Below, one piece after another: positions 35,021-44,758 of a stretch of DNA of 64,000 nucleotides. Source of the DNA: Salmonella bongori NCTC 12419 (GTDB taxonomy: Bacteria > Pseudomonadota > Gammaproteobacteria > Enterobacterales > Enterobacteriaceae); NCBI RefSeq assembly GCF_000252995.1, contig NC_015761.1, forward strand, positions 682,001 through 746,000. The letters run 5' to 3'. The position numbers and the translations under genes are program-made. The notes under the pieces were generated by a model. It searched no databases, was not told where the DNA came from, and saw only the letters and a program-made list of their open reading frames with translations. How positions within the stretch are numbered: position 1 is the first letter of the stretch; each line of letters opens with the position of its first letter.

Positions 35021-35734
35021 TTGCCTGCGTTTGGCGATGAGGGTGAACTTATAGTCGTCACAGTTGAACACGTTACGGCTGTATTCGAATGGCCGACCAT
35101 CTTTCAGAAATCCGCGAGACACCTTTTCCAGTACCGGTTTGCCTGGATCCAGCGCCAGCGCGGCGATCGCCTCTTCTGAAGCCATGACGGGGACTAACTC
35201 CTGTTCGCTGCGATCGATCACCATCTTTTTGATCTGCTCAATATAGTGATACTTCGACTTCTCCATCACCTCCCATGTCAGGTCTGGGAACATGGTCAAC
35301 GGCATCCAGGTCTCTTCCAGATTCACCGGTTTTTGCTTGATAAAGCGTACGCGTTTGACGTGCCAGACGTTGTCTTCAGGGGGGATGTTTAGCATTTCGG
35401 CCAGCTTCGCGCCAGCTTTCACGACCTCGAACGTTTTTACGTCGCTATGGGCATCAACGTTTCGGTCAGCCAGTTTCTCGTAAAAGCCAGTGAGTTGGTA
35501 GATATCGTAATTGACGCGCTCTTCTTTAACATAGGTGCCACTGCCCTGAATGCTCTCGACGATCTGCTCTTCGGTAAGCCGTTTGAGCGCCTGCCTTACC
35601 GTTACGCGGCTTACGCCAAACGCCTCCTGAAGACTGGATTCCGTCGGTAACGCGTCACCGGGTTTTAACTCACCCGCATTAATTTTCTCGCGAAGCGCAT
35701 CGGCTATCTGCCGGTACATCGGTTTGTTACCCAT
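35018..35734 (-). CDS. mngR: GntR-family repressor of mannosyl-glycerate genes
   Basis: MngR (FarR) is a GntR/HutC regulator that represses mngAB and was first described as fatty-acyl responsive. The N-terminal winged helix (MYRQIADALREKINAGELKPGDALPTESSLQEAFGVSRVTVRQALKRL) and a C-terminal UTRA effector domain are both present. I start at 35734 (MGNKPMYRQ), 238 residues, matching the E. coli start; further in-frame Mets upstream extend the frame to 35839 but lack support. It is divergent from mngA, with operators expected in 35735-35905. Confidence 0.93.
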   Translation of the reverse strand: MGNKPMYRQIADALREKINAGELKPGDALPTESSLQEAFGVSRVTVRQALKRLTEEQIVESIQGSGTYVKEERVNYDIYQLTGFYEKLADRNVDAHSDVKTFEVVKAGAKLAEMLNIPPEDNVWHVKRVRFIKQKPVNLEETWMPLTMFPDLTWEVMEKSKYHYIEQIKKMVIDRSEQELVPVMASEEAIAALALDPGKPVLEKVSRGFLKDGRPFEYSRNVFNCDDYKFTLIAKRRQ

Positions 35735-35905
35735 GACGTCTGCCTTTCTAATACCTTTTGACGGCATTATGCCTTTAGCGCTGAATTTGTAAATAATACA
35801 ACATAAATACAAATAATGGAATTTAGTGAAAATGATCACATAAAGGTATCTTTTCGCCTGTCACAATCGCTGCCAGACAATAACAACTTATTTGTGGGGA
35901 TCTTC
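35735..35905. promoter_or_regulatory. mngR-mngA divergent control region
   Basis: A/T-rich 171 bases between divergent genes. The strings AATTTGTAAATAATAC and ACATAAATACAAATAATG include inverted TTTGTA/TACAAA elements (about 35786 and 35809) that could be MngR operator halves. Assignment is tentative. Confidence 0.4.
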
Positions 35906-37813
35906 ATGAACCTGACGACTCTGACCCACGCCAGTGCTGTCTGTGTGCAGGCGCGTTATACCAGCCGTGATGAGGCCATTCGCCAGCTTACAATGCGTCT
36001 GGTGGCGCTTGGCAAAATTTCAGATGGCGACACATTTTTGTCGGAAGTCTTTCGTCGCGAGTCGCTCGGTCCCACTGCGCTTGGCGAAGGGCTGGCTGTC
36101 CCCCATGGCAAAACAGTCGTGGTGAAAGAAGCGGCTTTCGCGGTTGCAACTCTCAGCGAACCGCTGGCGTGGGAGGGCGTGGACGGGCCGGAAAACGTTG
36201 AGCTGATCTTCCTGCTTGCCATCCCGCCTGCTGAAGCGGGAACCACGCATATCCAGGTACTGACAACGTTGACGTCTCGCCTGGCGGACGATGTTCTCCG
36301 GGCACGCGTGATGGCGGCAAGCTCAGCGGAAGCCCTGCTTGCTGCTCTGGAGGAGGCTCCTCAGGAAGACGAGGTTGTCACATTGGTCGATGTGCCAACC
36401 GTCGTTTGCGTCACCGCGTGTCCAGCCGGGATTGCCCATACCTATATGGCGGCTGAATATCTGGAAAAAGCCGGGCGTAAGCTTGGCATTAACGTGGTGG
36501 TTGAAAAACAGGGGGCGAACGGTATTGAAGATCGCATTACTCCTCAACAGTTACAGGCGGCGAAAGCGTGCATCTTCGCCGCCGAGGTGGCAATCAAAGA
36601 AAGCGAGCGTTTCGCGGGAATTCCGGCCATTTCAGTGCCGGTTGCGGAACCGTTACGTCATGCCGAACATTTAATTGTGCGTGCGCTGGCATTATCGCCC
36701 TCATCAGGGACGCAGCCGGTACAGGCTGAAAAAAAGAGCGTAAAGACGGAGCTAAAGCAGGCACTTCTCAGCGGTATCTCCTTTACAGTGCCATTGATTG
36801 TCGCCGGGGGGACGGTGCTGGCCGTGGCAGTGCTGTTGGCGCAAATGTTCGGTCTGCAGTATCTGTTCGACCAGGAGAATTCGTGGTTGTGGATGTACCG
36901 GAAACTGGGCGGCGGTATGCTCGGTATTTTGATGGTGCCGGTACTTTCCGCCTATACCGCCTGGTCGCTGGCGGATAAGCCTGCGCTTGCTCCGGGCTTT
37001 GCGGCTGGTCTTGCCGCCAACATGATCGGCTCCGGTTTCCTGGGGGCTGTCGCGGGCGGCCTGATTGCAGGTTATCTGATGCGTTGGGTGAAAAACCATA
37101 TTCGTCTCAGCAATCGTTACAACGGTTTTTTAACTTATTATCTCTATCCTGTCATCGGCGTGTTGGGGGCGGGCAGCCTGATGCTGTTTGTCATTGGCGA
37201 ACCGGTGGCGTGGCTGAATAACTCTCTCACCGCCTGGCTGAACGGGCTGTCAGGAGCGAACGCGTTGTTGCTCGGAACGCTTCTTGGTTTTATGTGCTCT
37301 TTCGATTTGGGAGGGCCAGTCAATAAAGCGTCGTATGCGTTCTGTCTGGGTGCAATGGCCAACGGTGTCTATGGGCCCTATGCCATCTTCGCTTCTGTAA
37401 AAATGGTGTCAGCCTTTACTGTGACCGCCTCAACGATGCTCGCGCCACACCTTTTCAAACCGTTTGAGATTGAGACTGGCAAATCTACGTGGCTGCTTGG
37501 TCTGGCGGGCATTACCGAAGGGGCTATCCCGATGGCGATAGAAGATCCGCTGCGGGTGATAGGCTCGTTTGTCCTTGGCTCTATGGCCACAGGAGCGATT
37601 GTCGGCGCGATGGGAATTGGGTTGTCCACGCCAGGGGCTGGCATTTTCTCCCTCTTTTTATTGCATCCTGCCGGGATGAATGGCGTGACTGCGGCAGCTG
37701 GCTGGTTTGGCGCAGCGTTGATAGGCACCGCCATCTCCACAGTGATTTTACTTCTCTGGCGACGCCATGCCGTTGGGCACGGTAAGTACATTATTGAAGA
37801 CGTCACGCCATAA
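35906..37813 (+). CDS. mngA: PTS 2-O-alpha-mannosyl-D-glycerate transporter EIIABC
   Basis: MngA (HrsA) takes up and phosphorylates mannosyl-glycerate. Domain order A-B-C: EIIA with the phospho-His in GLAVPHGKT (about residue 68); EIIB with the phospho-Cys in VCVTACPAGIAHTYMAAEY (about 170); EIIC from about residue 290 with multiple membrane spans and the conserved GITEGAIPMAIEDP. ATG 35906 gives 635 residues beginning MNLTTLTHASAV. The frame is open 30 codons upstream, but conservation starts here. mngB follows 23 bases later. Confidence 0.94.
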   Translation: MNLTTLTHASAVCVQARYTSRDEAIRQLTMRLVALGKISDGDTFLSEVFRRESLGPTALGEGLAVPHGKTVVVKEAAFAVATLSEPLAWEGVDGPENVELIFLLAIPPAEAGTTHIQVLTTLTSRLADDVLRARVMAASSAEALLAALEEAPQEDEVVTLVDVPTVVCVTACPAGIAHTYMAAEYLEKAGRKLGINVVVEKQGANGIEDRITPQQLQAAKACIFAAEVAIKESERFAGIPAISVPVAEPLRHAEHLIVRALALSPSSGTQPVQAEKKSVKTELKQALLSGISFTVPLIVAGGTVLAVAVLLAQMFGLQYLFDQENSWLWMYRKLGGGMLGILMVPVLSAYTAWSLADKPALAPGFAAGLAANMIGSGFLGAVAGGLIAGYLMRWVKNHIRLSNRYNGFLTYYLYPVIGVLGAGSLMLFVIGEPVAWLNNSLTAWLNGLSGANALLLGTLLGFMCSFDLGGPVNKASYAFCLGAMANGVYGPYAIFASVKMVSAFTVTASTMLAPHLFKPFEIETGKSTWLLGLAGITEGAIPMAIEDPLRVIGSFVLGSMATGAIVGAMGIGLSTPGAGIFSLFLLHPAGMNGVTAAAGWFGAALIGTAISTVILLLWRRHAVGHGKYIIEDVTP

Positions 37814-37836
37814 ATACTCATACACAGGAAACGAAG

Positions 37837-40467
37837 ATGAAAGCTGTATCTCGCGTTCATATTACGCCGCATATGCACTGGGACCGTGAGTGGTACTTCA
37901 CCACCGAAGCGTCACGAATTCTCCTGGTCAATAATATGGAGGAGATCCTTACCCGTCTTGAGCAGGACGAAACGTATAAATACTACGTTCTCGATGGTCA
38001 GACGGCGGTGCTGGAAGATTATTTTACCGTGAAACCGGAAAACAGGCCGCGCGTAAAGACGCTGGTGGAAGCCGGAAAGCTGATTATCGGGCCCTGGTAT
38101 ACCCAGACTGATACGACAATTGTCTCCGGCGAGTCGATTGTGCGTAATTTGATGTACGGCATTCGCGACTGTATGGCCTTTGGTGAACCCATGAAAATTG
38201 GCTATCTGCCGGATTCCTTTGGGATGTCCGCGCAGCTTCCACACATCTATAACGGCTTTGGTATTACACGAACGATGTTCTGGCGTGGCTGCTCCGAACG
38301 ACACGGTACCGATAAAACCGAGTTTCTTTGGCAGAGTAAGGACGGCAGTGAAGTCACGGCCCAGGTGCTACCGCTGGGCTACGCGATTGGTAAGTACTTA
38401 CCGGAGGATGAGGCAGGACTGCGTAAACGCCTCGATAGCTATTTCGACGTACTGGAGAGTGCTTCCATCACCAAAGAGATTTTGCTGCCCAACGGCCATG
38501 ACCAGATGCCGCTGCAGCAGAACATTTTTGCGGTGATGGATAAGCTTCGTGAAATCTATCCGCAACGTAAGTTTGTGATGAGCCGGTTTGAGGAGGTGTT
38601 CGATTACATCGACGCCCACCGGGATGAACTGACGACGCTGAAAGGGGAGTTTCTTGACGGGAAGTACATGCGTGTGCATCGCACAATTGGCTCCACGCGA
38701 ATGGACATCAAAATTGCCCATGCCCGTATTGAAAATAAAATCGTCAATCTTCTCGAACCGCTGGCGTCGCTCGCCTGGACGTTAGGATTTGAATATCACC
38801 ACGGTTTACTGGAAAAAATGTGGAAAGAGATATTGAAAAACCACGCTCACGACAGCATCGGTTGCTGCTGTAGTGACAAGGTACATCGCGAGATTGTTTC
38901 CCGGTTTGCGCTGGCGGAGGACATGGCTGACAACCTGATATGCTTCTATATGCGCAAGATTGTCGATAACATGCCGCAAACCGACGCAGACAAGTTGGTG
39001 ATGTTTAACCTCATGTCCTGGCCGCGTGAAGCGGTGATTAACACCACGGTACGTCTGCGTGCCAGCCAGTTCCGTCTGCGTGATGATAAAGGCAACGATA
39101 TTCCGTATTTCATTCGTAGCGCCCGCGAGATTGATCCTGGATTAATTGACCGGCAAATCGTCCATTATGGGAATTACGAACCGTTTATGGCGTTCGAGAT
39201 CCAGCTCAATCAGATCCTTCCGTCGATGGGATACTGCACGCTCTTTATCGAACCGCATGTTGCCGGGAAAATAATCCCCCCGATGACACAGACGCAAGCA
39301 CTGCTGGAAAATGCCTTCTGGCGAATTGATATCAACAATGATGGCACGCTGCGGCTATGTGATAAAGCGTCCGGACTTATCTATGACCGCGTGCTGGAAA
39401 TTGAAGAGAGCTCCGATGATGGCGATGAGTATGACTACTCGCCTTCAAGGGAAGAGTGGAGACTCACGTCCGCGCAAGGAGAACATGATGTTGAGGTGAT
39501 ACGTGAAGGCTGGCAGAGCAGGGCGATAATTCGTCACCGTATGGCCGTTCCGGCAAACCTGGCCGAGCGCTCGGCGCATCAACAAAATGGTTATCTTCAG
39601 ACCAATATTGAGGTGACGCTAAGCCATAACAGCAGGCGAATTGATGTGACTGTGCATCTGGATAATCAGGCTGATGACCACCGTATACGTATTTTGATCC
39701 CCACACCGTTTACAACGCAAGAGGTGTTAGCCGATACGCAGTTTGGTTCGATCACTCGCCCGGTACGGGATGCCGCAATGGAAATCTGGCAGGCCGAGGG
39801 CTGGAAAGAAGCGCCGATCCCTGTCTGGAACTTACTCAACTATGCTGTCCTTCAGGAAGGTCGTAATGGACTTGCGCTGTTCACCGAGGGGCTTCGCGAG
39901 TTTGAAGTTGTCGGTGATGACAAAAAGGCGTTCGCATTGACCCTGTTGCGTGGGGTGGGATTACTCGGCAAAGAAGATCTGCTCTTGCGTCCTGGCAGGC
40001 CATCCGGTATCAAAATGTCGGTCCCTGACTCTCAGATGCGTGGCCCGCTAAGTTGTCGGTTCAGCCTTTTCAGTTTCAGTGGGGCACCTGAAAACGCAGG
40101 GGTTGCCCAGCAGGCTAAATCATGGTTAACGCCCGTACAGTGCTACAACAAAATCCCCTGGGACGCGATGAAGCTTAATCGCGCCACGTTCAGCACGCCT
40201 GAGAATTATAGTCTTCTTACCCTTTCGCCGACGGGATGCGTGCTTAGCACCCTTAAGAAAGCAGAAGATCGGGATGAGTTGGTGCTCCGCTTGTTTAACC
40301 CTTCTGACACGCACTCCTGTGATGCTGCACTTTCTGTGAATGCCGGCATGATAACGTGCCGCGAAACAGACATGAATGAACGGATAGTGGATGGGGGAGA
40401 AGAGCCACGCATTGCAGGCGCATTTAAACCGGGGCAATCGCGCACCTTCAGCATTCAGATAGCGTGA
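37837..40467 (+). CDS. mngB: Mannosylglycerate hydrolase (GH38 alpha-mannosidase)
   Basis: MngB cleaves 6-phospho-mannosyl-glycerate to mannose 6-phosphate and glycerate in the cytoplasm. The GH38 fold is clear: metal-binding HMHWDREWYFTTEA at the N-terminus (H and D), the nucleophile region GYLPDSFGMSAQLPHI (D), and NHAHDSIGCCCSDKVHREI in the middle domain. 876 residues, about the E. coli length. The product mannose 6-phosphate could feed ManB of the island, but no direct link is visible. Confidence 0.95.
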   Translation: MKAVSRVHITPHMHWDREWYFTTEASRILLVNNMEEILTRLEQDETYKYYVLDGQTAVLEDYFTVKPENRPRVKTLVEAGKLIIGPWYTQTDTTIVSGESIVRNLMYGIRDCMAFGEPMKIGYLPDSFGMSAQLPHIYNGFGITRTMFWRGCSERHGTDKTEFLWQSKDGSEVTAQVLPLGYAIGKYLPEDEAGLRKRLDSYFDVLESASITKEILLPNGHDQMPLQQNIFAVMDKLREIYPQRKFVMSRFEEVFDYIDAHRDELTTLKGEFLDGKYMRVHRTIGSTRMDIKIAHARIENKIVNLLEPLASLAWTLGFEYHHGLLEKMWKEILKNHAHDSIGCCCSDKVHREIVSRFALAEDMADNLICFYMRKIVDNMPQTDADKLVMFNLMSWPREAVINTTVRLRASQFRLRDDKGNDIPYFIRSAREIDPGLIDRQIVHYGNYEPFMAFEIQLNQILPSMGYCTLFIEPHVAGKIIPPMTQTQALLENAFWRIDINNDGTLRLCDKASGLIYDRVLEIEESSDDGDEYDYSPSREEWRLTSAQGEHDVEVIREGWQSRAIIRHRMAVPANLAERSAHQQNGYLQTNIEVTLSHNSRRIDVTVHLDNQADDHRIRILIPTPFTTQEVLADTQFGSITRPVRDAAMEIWQAEGWKEAPIPVWNLLNYAVLQEGRNGLALFTEGLREFEVVGDDKKAFALTLLRGVGLLGKEDLLLRPGRPSGIKMSVPDSQMRGPLSCRFSLFSFSGAPENAGVAQQAKSWLTPVQCYNKIPWDAMKLNRATFSTPENYSLLTLSPTGCVLSTLKKAEDRDELVLRLFNPSDTHSCDAALSVNAGMITCRETDMNERIVDGGEEPRIAGAFKPGQSRTFSIQIA

Positions 40468-40488
40468 TAACAAGTTAAGGAATCAACG

Positions 40489-40514
40489 GGCTGCAGACAT
40501 TGCGGCCTTTTTTT
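40489..40514 (+). terminator. Rho-independent terminator after mngB
   Basis: GGCTGCA / TGCGGCC stem (one G-T pair), loop GACAT, followed by seven T. Confidence 0.8.
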
Positions 40515-41147
40515 CATAAAATAATCACTATTCGGTATTAATTTAAGATATAGCAAAAGTAAATTTAATGTCACTCCACGGGCTGGCAGGAACAGGATGG
40601 GAAATAGTCGCAAGAAACTAACATTAATGGTTTACCCTGATGTGAAATACCGTTTGCCTTCTGCGTTAATTAAAATCATTTCTGTTTATATTTTATGTCG
40701 TCTCTAATAACTGGCAATACCTTTATGTACACATATTGTTAACATCATTTTCACCATTCATGGCATTGTTAAACATGATTAACACCAAGGTCTGTTTTTT
40801 GATTTAAATCAATATTTAATCCTTGGAAAAATTCATCAAAAGGCGCTAAATTGTCCTCGATCAAAATGACCAAAAAACGGTAATTTTGCTATAAATTGAT
40901 CGCCGTCGAAAAACGTAAATGTGATTCAATAAAAACCTGTTTATTGTAGGGATTTTACGGCGTAATATATTTGCGGGATCAATTTGGGTTTTTAATTAAC
41001 ATGTTTGTAACTTTTCATCATTACTGTTTCCTTTCCGAGGGGATAGTACGATGAAAGGCAGCAAATAAATTTATATTGGGGCATGCGTGTGACCCTTTCT
41101 AACGGGGTTCACTCTCGGAGTCTTCATGCGATGAGCAAGGAGTCATG
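40515..41147 (+). promoter_or_regulatory. cydA control region
   Basis: A 630-base A/T-rich region without genes. It contains several TGTTAA-type motifs (for example TGTTAACATC near 40738 and TGTTAAACATGATTAAC near 40768), which resemble ArcA boxes, and an FNR box. This matches the multiple promoters under ArcA and FNR control known for E. coli cydAB. AAGGAG at 41137-41142 is the cydA ribosome site. Confidence 0.65.
40799..40812 (+). promoter_or_regulatory. FNR binding site upstream of cydA
   Basis: TTGATTTAAATCAA is a perfect palindromic match to the FNR consensus TTGAT-N4-ATCAA. In E. coli FNR represses cyd under full anaerobiosis. Confidence 0.75.
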
Positions 41148-42716
41148 ATGTTAGATATAGTCGAACTGTCGCGCTTACAGTTTGCCTTGACCGCGATGTA
41201 CCACTTCCTGTTTGTGCCGCTGACGCTCGGTATGGCGTTCCTGCTGGCCATTATGGAAACGGTATACGTCCTTTCCGGCAAACAGATTTATAAAGATATG
41301 ACTAAGTTCTGGGGCAAGTTGTTTGGTATCAACTTTGCTCTGGGTGTGGCTACCGGTTTGACCATGGAGTTCCAGTTCGGGACAAACTGGTCGTACTACT
41401 CCCACTACGTTGGCGATATCTTCGGTGCGCCGTTGGCGATCGAAGGTTTGATGGCCTTCTTCCTCGAATCCACCTTTGTAGGTCTGTTCTTCTTCGGCTG
41501 GGATCGCCTGAGTAAAGTCCAGCATATGTGCGTTACCTGGCTGGTGGCGCTGGGGTCCAACCTCTCCGCATTGTGGATCCTGGTGGCAAACGGCTGGATG
41601 CAAAATCCAATCGCTGCGGATTTCAATTTCGAAACCATGCGTATGGAAATGGTGAGCTTCTCTGAACTGGTGCTGAACCCGGTAGCACAGGTGAAATTTG
41701 TTCATACTGTTGCGTCCGGCTATGTCACTGGTGCGATGTTCATCCTTGGTATCAGCGCTTACTATATGCTGAAAGGCCGTGACTTCGCCTTTGCTAAGCG
41801 TTCTTTTGCTATTGCCGCCAGCTTCGGTATGGCTGCCGTACTGTCCGTTATCGTACTGGGCGATGAATCTGGTTACGAAATGGGTGATGTGCAGAAAACC
41901 AAGCTCGCTGCGATTGAAGCAGAATGGGAAACGCAGCCTGCTCCGGCCTCCTTTACCCTGTTTGGTATTCCTGATCAGGATAAACAGGAAAACCATCTGG
42001 CAATTCAGATCCCTTATGCGCTCGGCATTATCGCTACGCGTTCCGTGGACACGCCAGTTATTGGTCTGAAAGACCTGATGGTACAGCATGAAGAGCGTAT
42101 TCGTAACGGGATGAAAGCCTATGCACTGCTGGAACAGCTGCGTGCCGGTTCTACCGACCAGGCCGTTCGCGACCAGTTCAACAGTATGAAGAAAGATCTC
42201 GGTTATGGTCTGCTACTGAAACGCTATACGCCGAATGTGACTGACGCGACCGAAGCGCAGATCCAGCAAGCGACGAAAGATTCCATTCCACGCGTTGCGC
42301 CGCTCTATTTCGCGTTCCGTATCATGGTGGCGTGCGGCTTCCTGCTGCTGGCAATTATTGCGCTTTCTTTCTGGAGCGTGATTCGTAACCGCATCGGTGA
42401 GAAAAAATGGCTGCTGCGTGCCGCGCTGTACGGTATTCCACTGCCGTGGATTGCGGTAGAAGCGGGCTGGTTTGTGGCGGAATATGGCCGTCAGCCGTGG
42501 GCGATTGGTGAAGTGCTGCCGACAGCTGTGGCGAACTCATCGCTGACCGTTGGCGATCTACTGTTTTCCATGTTCCTGATTTGCGGCCTGTATACCCTGT
42601 TCCTGGTGGCAGAATTGTTCCTGATGTTCAAATTTGCACGCCTTGGCCCAAGCAGTCTGAAAACCGGTCGCTATCACTTTGAGCAGTCCACCGCGACTAC
42701 TCAGCCGGCACGCTAA
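41148..42716 (+). CDS. cydA: Cytochrome bd-I ubiquinol oxidase subunit I
   Basis: CydA binds haems b558, b595 and d and oxidises ubiquinol. Conserved residues are visible: H19 in YHFLFVPLTLG, the Q-loop after GYEMGDVQKTKLAAIEAEWETQP, H186 in KFVHTVASGYV, and GWFVAEYGRQPW. The second of two adjacent ATGs (41145, 41148) gives 522 residues, the E. coli length. A few Q-loop residues differ from E. coli (PDQDKQENHLAIQIP), as expected for Salmonella. It heads the cydABX-ybgE operon. Confidence 0.96.
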   Translation: MLDIVELSRLQFALTAMYHFLFVPLTLGMAFLLAIMETVYVLSGKQIYKDMTKFWGKLFGINFALGVATGLTMEFQFGTNWSYYSHYVGDIFGAPLAIEGLMAFFLESTFVGLFFFGWDRLSKVQHMCVTWLVALGSNLSALWILVANGWMQNPIAADFNFETMRMEMVSFSELVLNPVAQVKFVHTVASGYVTGAMFILGISAYYMLKGRDFAFAKRSFAIAASFGMAAVLSVIVLGDESGYEMGDVQKTKLAAIEAEWETQPAPASFTLFGIPDQDKQENHLAIQIPYALGIIATRSVDTPVIGLKDLMVQHEERIRNGMKAYALLEQLRAGSTDQAVRDQFNSMKKDLGYGLLLKRYTPNVTDATEAQIQQATKDSIPRVAPLYFAFRIMVACGFLLLAIIALSFWSVIRNRIGEKKWLLRAALYGIPLPWIAVEAGWFVAEYGRQPWAIGEVLPTAVANSSLTVGDLLFSMFLICGLYTLFLVAELFLMFKFARLGPSSLKTGRYHFEQSTATTQPAR

Positions 42717-42731
42717 GACAGGAGTCGTCAA

Positions 42732-43871
42732 ATGATCGATTATGAAGTACTACGTTTTATCTGGTGGCTGCTGGTTGGCATTTTGCTGATTGGTTTCGCA
42801 GTCACCGATGGCTTCGACATGGGGGTGGGGATGCTCACCCGTTTCCTCGGTCGTAACGACACCGAGCGTCGAATTATGATTAACTCCATCGCCCCGCACT
42901 GGGACGGTAACCAGGTGTGGTTGATCACTGCGGGCGGTGCGCTGTTTGCCGCCTGGCCGATGGTTTACGCCGCCGCGTTTTCCGGCTTTTATGTGGCGAT
43001 GATCCTGGTGTTGGCCTCTTTATTCTTCCGTCCGGTTGGTTTTGATTACCGTTCCAAGATTGAAGATCCGCGCTGGCGTAACATGTGGGACTGGGGCGTT
43101 TTCATCGGTAGCTTTGTGCCGCCGCTGGTGATTGGCGTAGCCTTTGGCAACCTGCTGCAGGGCGTACCGTTCCACGTAGATGAATATCTGCGCCTGTATT
43201 ACACCGGTAACTTCTTCCAGTTGCTAAACCCGTTTGGTCTGCTGGCGGGTATCGTCAGCGTCGGGATGATCATTACTCAGGGTGCAACCTATCTGCAGAT
43301 GCGTACTGTGGGCGAGCTGCACCTGCGCGCCCGCGCCACCTCGCAGATTGCGGCGCTGGTGACATTAGTGTGCTTTGCGCTGGCCGGTGTTTGGGTGATG
43401 TACGGTATTGATGGTTATGTGGTCACCTCCGTGATTGATCCTCATGCCGCTTCTAACCCACTGACCAAAGAAGTTACGCGTGAAGCGGGCGCCTGGCTGG
43501 TGAACTTTAATAATGCGCCGATCCTGTGGTTAGTTCCGGCGCTGGGCGTGGTTCTGCCGCTGCTGACTATTCTGACTTCCCGTATGGAGAAAGGCGCGTT
43601 GGCATTCCTGTTCTCTTCGCTGACGCTGGCCTGCATTATTCTGACCGCTGGTATCGCCATGTTCCCGTTTGTGATGCCGTCCAGCACGATGATGAATGCC
43701 AGCCTGACCATGTGGGATGCGACATCCAGCCAGATGACGCTGAACCTGATGACCTGGGTCGCGGCGGTATTTGTACCGATCATTCTGATCTATACCAGCT
43801 GGTGTTACTGGAAAATGTTCGGTCGTATCACCAAAGAACATATTGAAAGTAACACTCACTCTTTGTACTAA
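42732..43871 (+). CDS. cydB: Cytochrome bd-I ubiquinol oxidase subunit II
   Basis: CydB is the second large membrane subunit of the oxygen-scavenging oxidase. MIDYEVLRFIWWLLVGILLIGFAVTDGFDMGVG is the family start, with the conserved TDGFDMG, and nine hydrophobic spans follow. 379 residues, full length. It starts 16 bases after cydA with AGGAGTCGTC. Confidence 0.96.
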   Translation: MIDYEVLRFIWWLLVGILLIGFAVTDGFDMGVGMLTRFLGRNDTERRIMINSIAPHWDGNQVWLITAGGALFAAWPMVYAAAFSGFYVAMILVLASLFFRPVGFDYRSKIEDPRWRNMWDWGVFIGSFVPPLVIGVAFGNLLQGVPFHVDEYLRLYYTGNFFQLLNPFGLLAGIVSVGMIITQGATYLQMRTVGELHLRARATSQIAALVTLVCFALAGVWVMYGIDGYVVTSVIDPHAASNPLTKEVTREAGAWLVNFNNAPILWLVPALGVVLPLLTILTSRMEKGALAFLFSSLTLACIILTAGIAMFPFVMPSSTMMNASLTMWDATSSQMTLNLMTWVAAVFVPIILIYTSWCYWKMFGRITKEHIESNTHSLY

Positions 43872-43885
43872 GTAAGGAGCTTAAA

Positions 43886-43999
43886 ATGTGGTATTTCGCA
43901 TGGATTCTGGGAACGCTTCTTGCCTGTGCATTCGGGATCATTACCGCCCTGGCGCTTGAGCACGTTGAAGCGGGTAAAACCGGCCAGGAAGAAAGCTAA
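43886..43999 (+). CDS. cydX: Cytochrome bd-I small subunit CydX
   Basis: A 37-residue single-span protein, MWYFAWILGTLLACAFGIITALALEHVEAGKTGQEES, preceded by AAGGAG at 43873-43878. CydX is needed for stability and activity of bd-I. It is below the usual gene-calling size but unmistakable by sequence and position. The stop TAA is followed directly by an ATG (44000) that was probably the original ybgE start before an ERIC element entered. Confidence 0.95.
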   Translation: MWYFAWILGTLLACAFGIITALALEHVEAGKTGQEES

Positions 44000-44037
44000 T
44001 GATCCATATTGTCGCTATGCAATATACAAAATCATTT

Positions 44038-44205
44038 AAGTTGCATCGCGGCGGCAAGGCTGCGAATCCCCAGGAGCTTACATTAGTAAGTGACTGGGGT
44101 AACAAATCTGTCAGGAACAGATTTGAACGCTGCTTGCAGCGGCCCTGTAGGGGGGAGGCCCAGTGATGGGCCGACTAACAGCCGCAGCCAACAAAGAGGC
44201 AGCTT
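44038..44205 (+). repeat. ERIC-type element inserted between cydX and ybgE
   Basis: Core sequence GCGAATCCCCAGGAGC, TTACATTAGTAAGTGACTGGGGT and CAGCCAACAAAGAGGC match ERIC. An extra block of about 75 bases (44100-44175, with an AAATCTGT/ACAGATTT hairpin and GGCCCAG..TGGGCC) interrupts it, as known for long ERIC variants. It lies where cydX and ybgE overlap in E. coli. Confidence 0.8.
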
Positions 44206-44210
44206 AGAGG

Positions 44211-44492
44211 ATGAAGTATATTTATGCGGTAATGGACAAGCGCCCGTTAAGGGCGCTTTCCTTCGTGATGGCGATAGTGTTGGCAGGATGTATGTTCTGG
44301 GACCCATCACGTTTTGCTGCTAAAACCAGCACGCTTGAAATCTGGCACGGCTTATTGCTGATGTGGGCGGTTTGCGCAGGGATAATCCACGGGGTAGGGT
44401 TTCGTCCAGAATCCGTTCACTGGCAAGGGATTTTTTGTCCGCTGCTTGCGGATATCGTTCTCATCATCGGCCTGATTTTCTTCTTCTTGTGA
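44211..44492 (+). CDS. ybgE: YbgE (CydE), cyd operon membrane protein
   Basis: A 93-residue inner-membrane protein with about three spans (ALSFVMAIVLAGCMFW, IWHGLLLMWAVCAGIIHGVG, LLADIVLIIGLIFFFL). From YAVMDKRPLRALSF onward it matches E. coli YbgE; its function is not established, though the gene is part of the cyd operon. The first few residues (MKYI) differ because an ERIC element has replaced the original start region. The new ATG 44211 is preceded by AGAGG just inside the downstream edge of the element. Confidence 0.9.
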   Translation: MKYIYAVMDKRPLRALSFVMAIVLAGCMFWDPSRFAAKTSTLEIWHGLLLMWAVCAGIIHGVGFRPESVHWQGIFCPLLADIVLIIGLIFFFL

Positions 44493-44507
44493 ATAAGAAA
44501 CCTCCTT

Positions 44508-44544
44508 AAAAATATAGGGGCTTGCATAAGCCCATATATTTTTA
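44508..44544 (+). terminator. Terminator after ybgE
   Basis: A long hairpin: AAAAATATAGGGGCTT and AAGCCCATATATTTTT pair around a GCAT loop, giving a GC core with a T-rich 3' arm. It ends the cydABX-ybgE transcript. Confidence 0.85.
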
Positions 44545-44669
44545 CTCTCCCTTAACTTCCCCCCATTCCCAAGCCTCACTCCCACGCGTATAGTAGCAAC
44601 GTTCAAAAGCGCTACTTTTGTTGCATTACCGGGATGTAAAGTGAATACACGGCGATATACAACGGCATT

Positions 44670-44758
44670 CTTGATGCATTGCGGCGGCGAGTGCATATCT
44701 CGCCAGAAGCTTACAAAAGTAAGTGACTGGCGCGAGTGGCAAAGCCAACAAAGAGGCA
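44670..44758 (+). repeat. Divergent ERIC-like element upstream of ybgC
   Basis: GCATTGCGGCGGCGAG, AGAAGCTTACAAAAGTAAGTGACTGG and AAGCCAACAAAGAGGCAAC parallel the element before ybgE (44050-44205) but without its extra block. Its right end supplies AGAGG, the ribosome site of ybgC. Confidence 0.65.
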
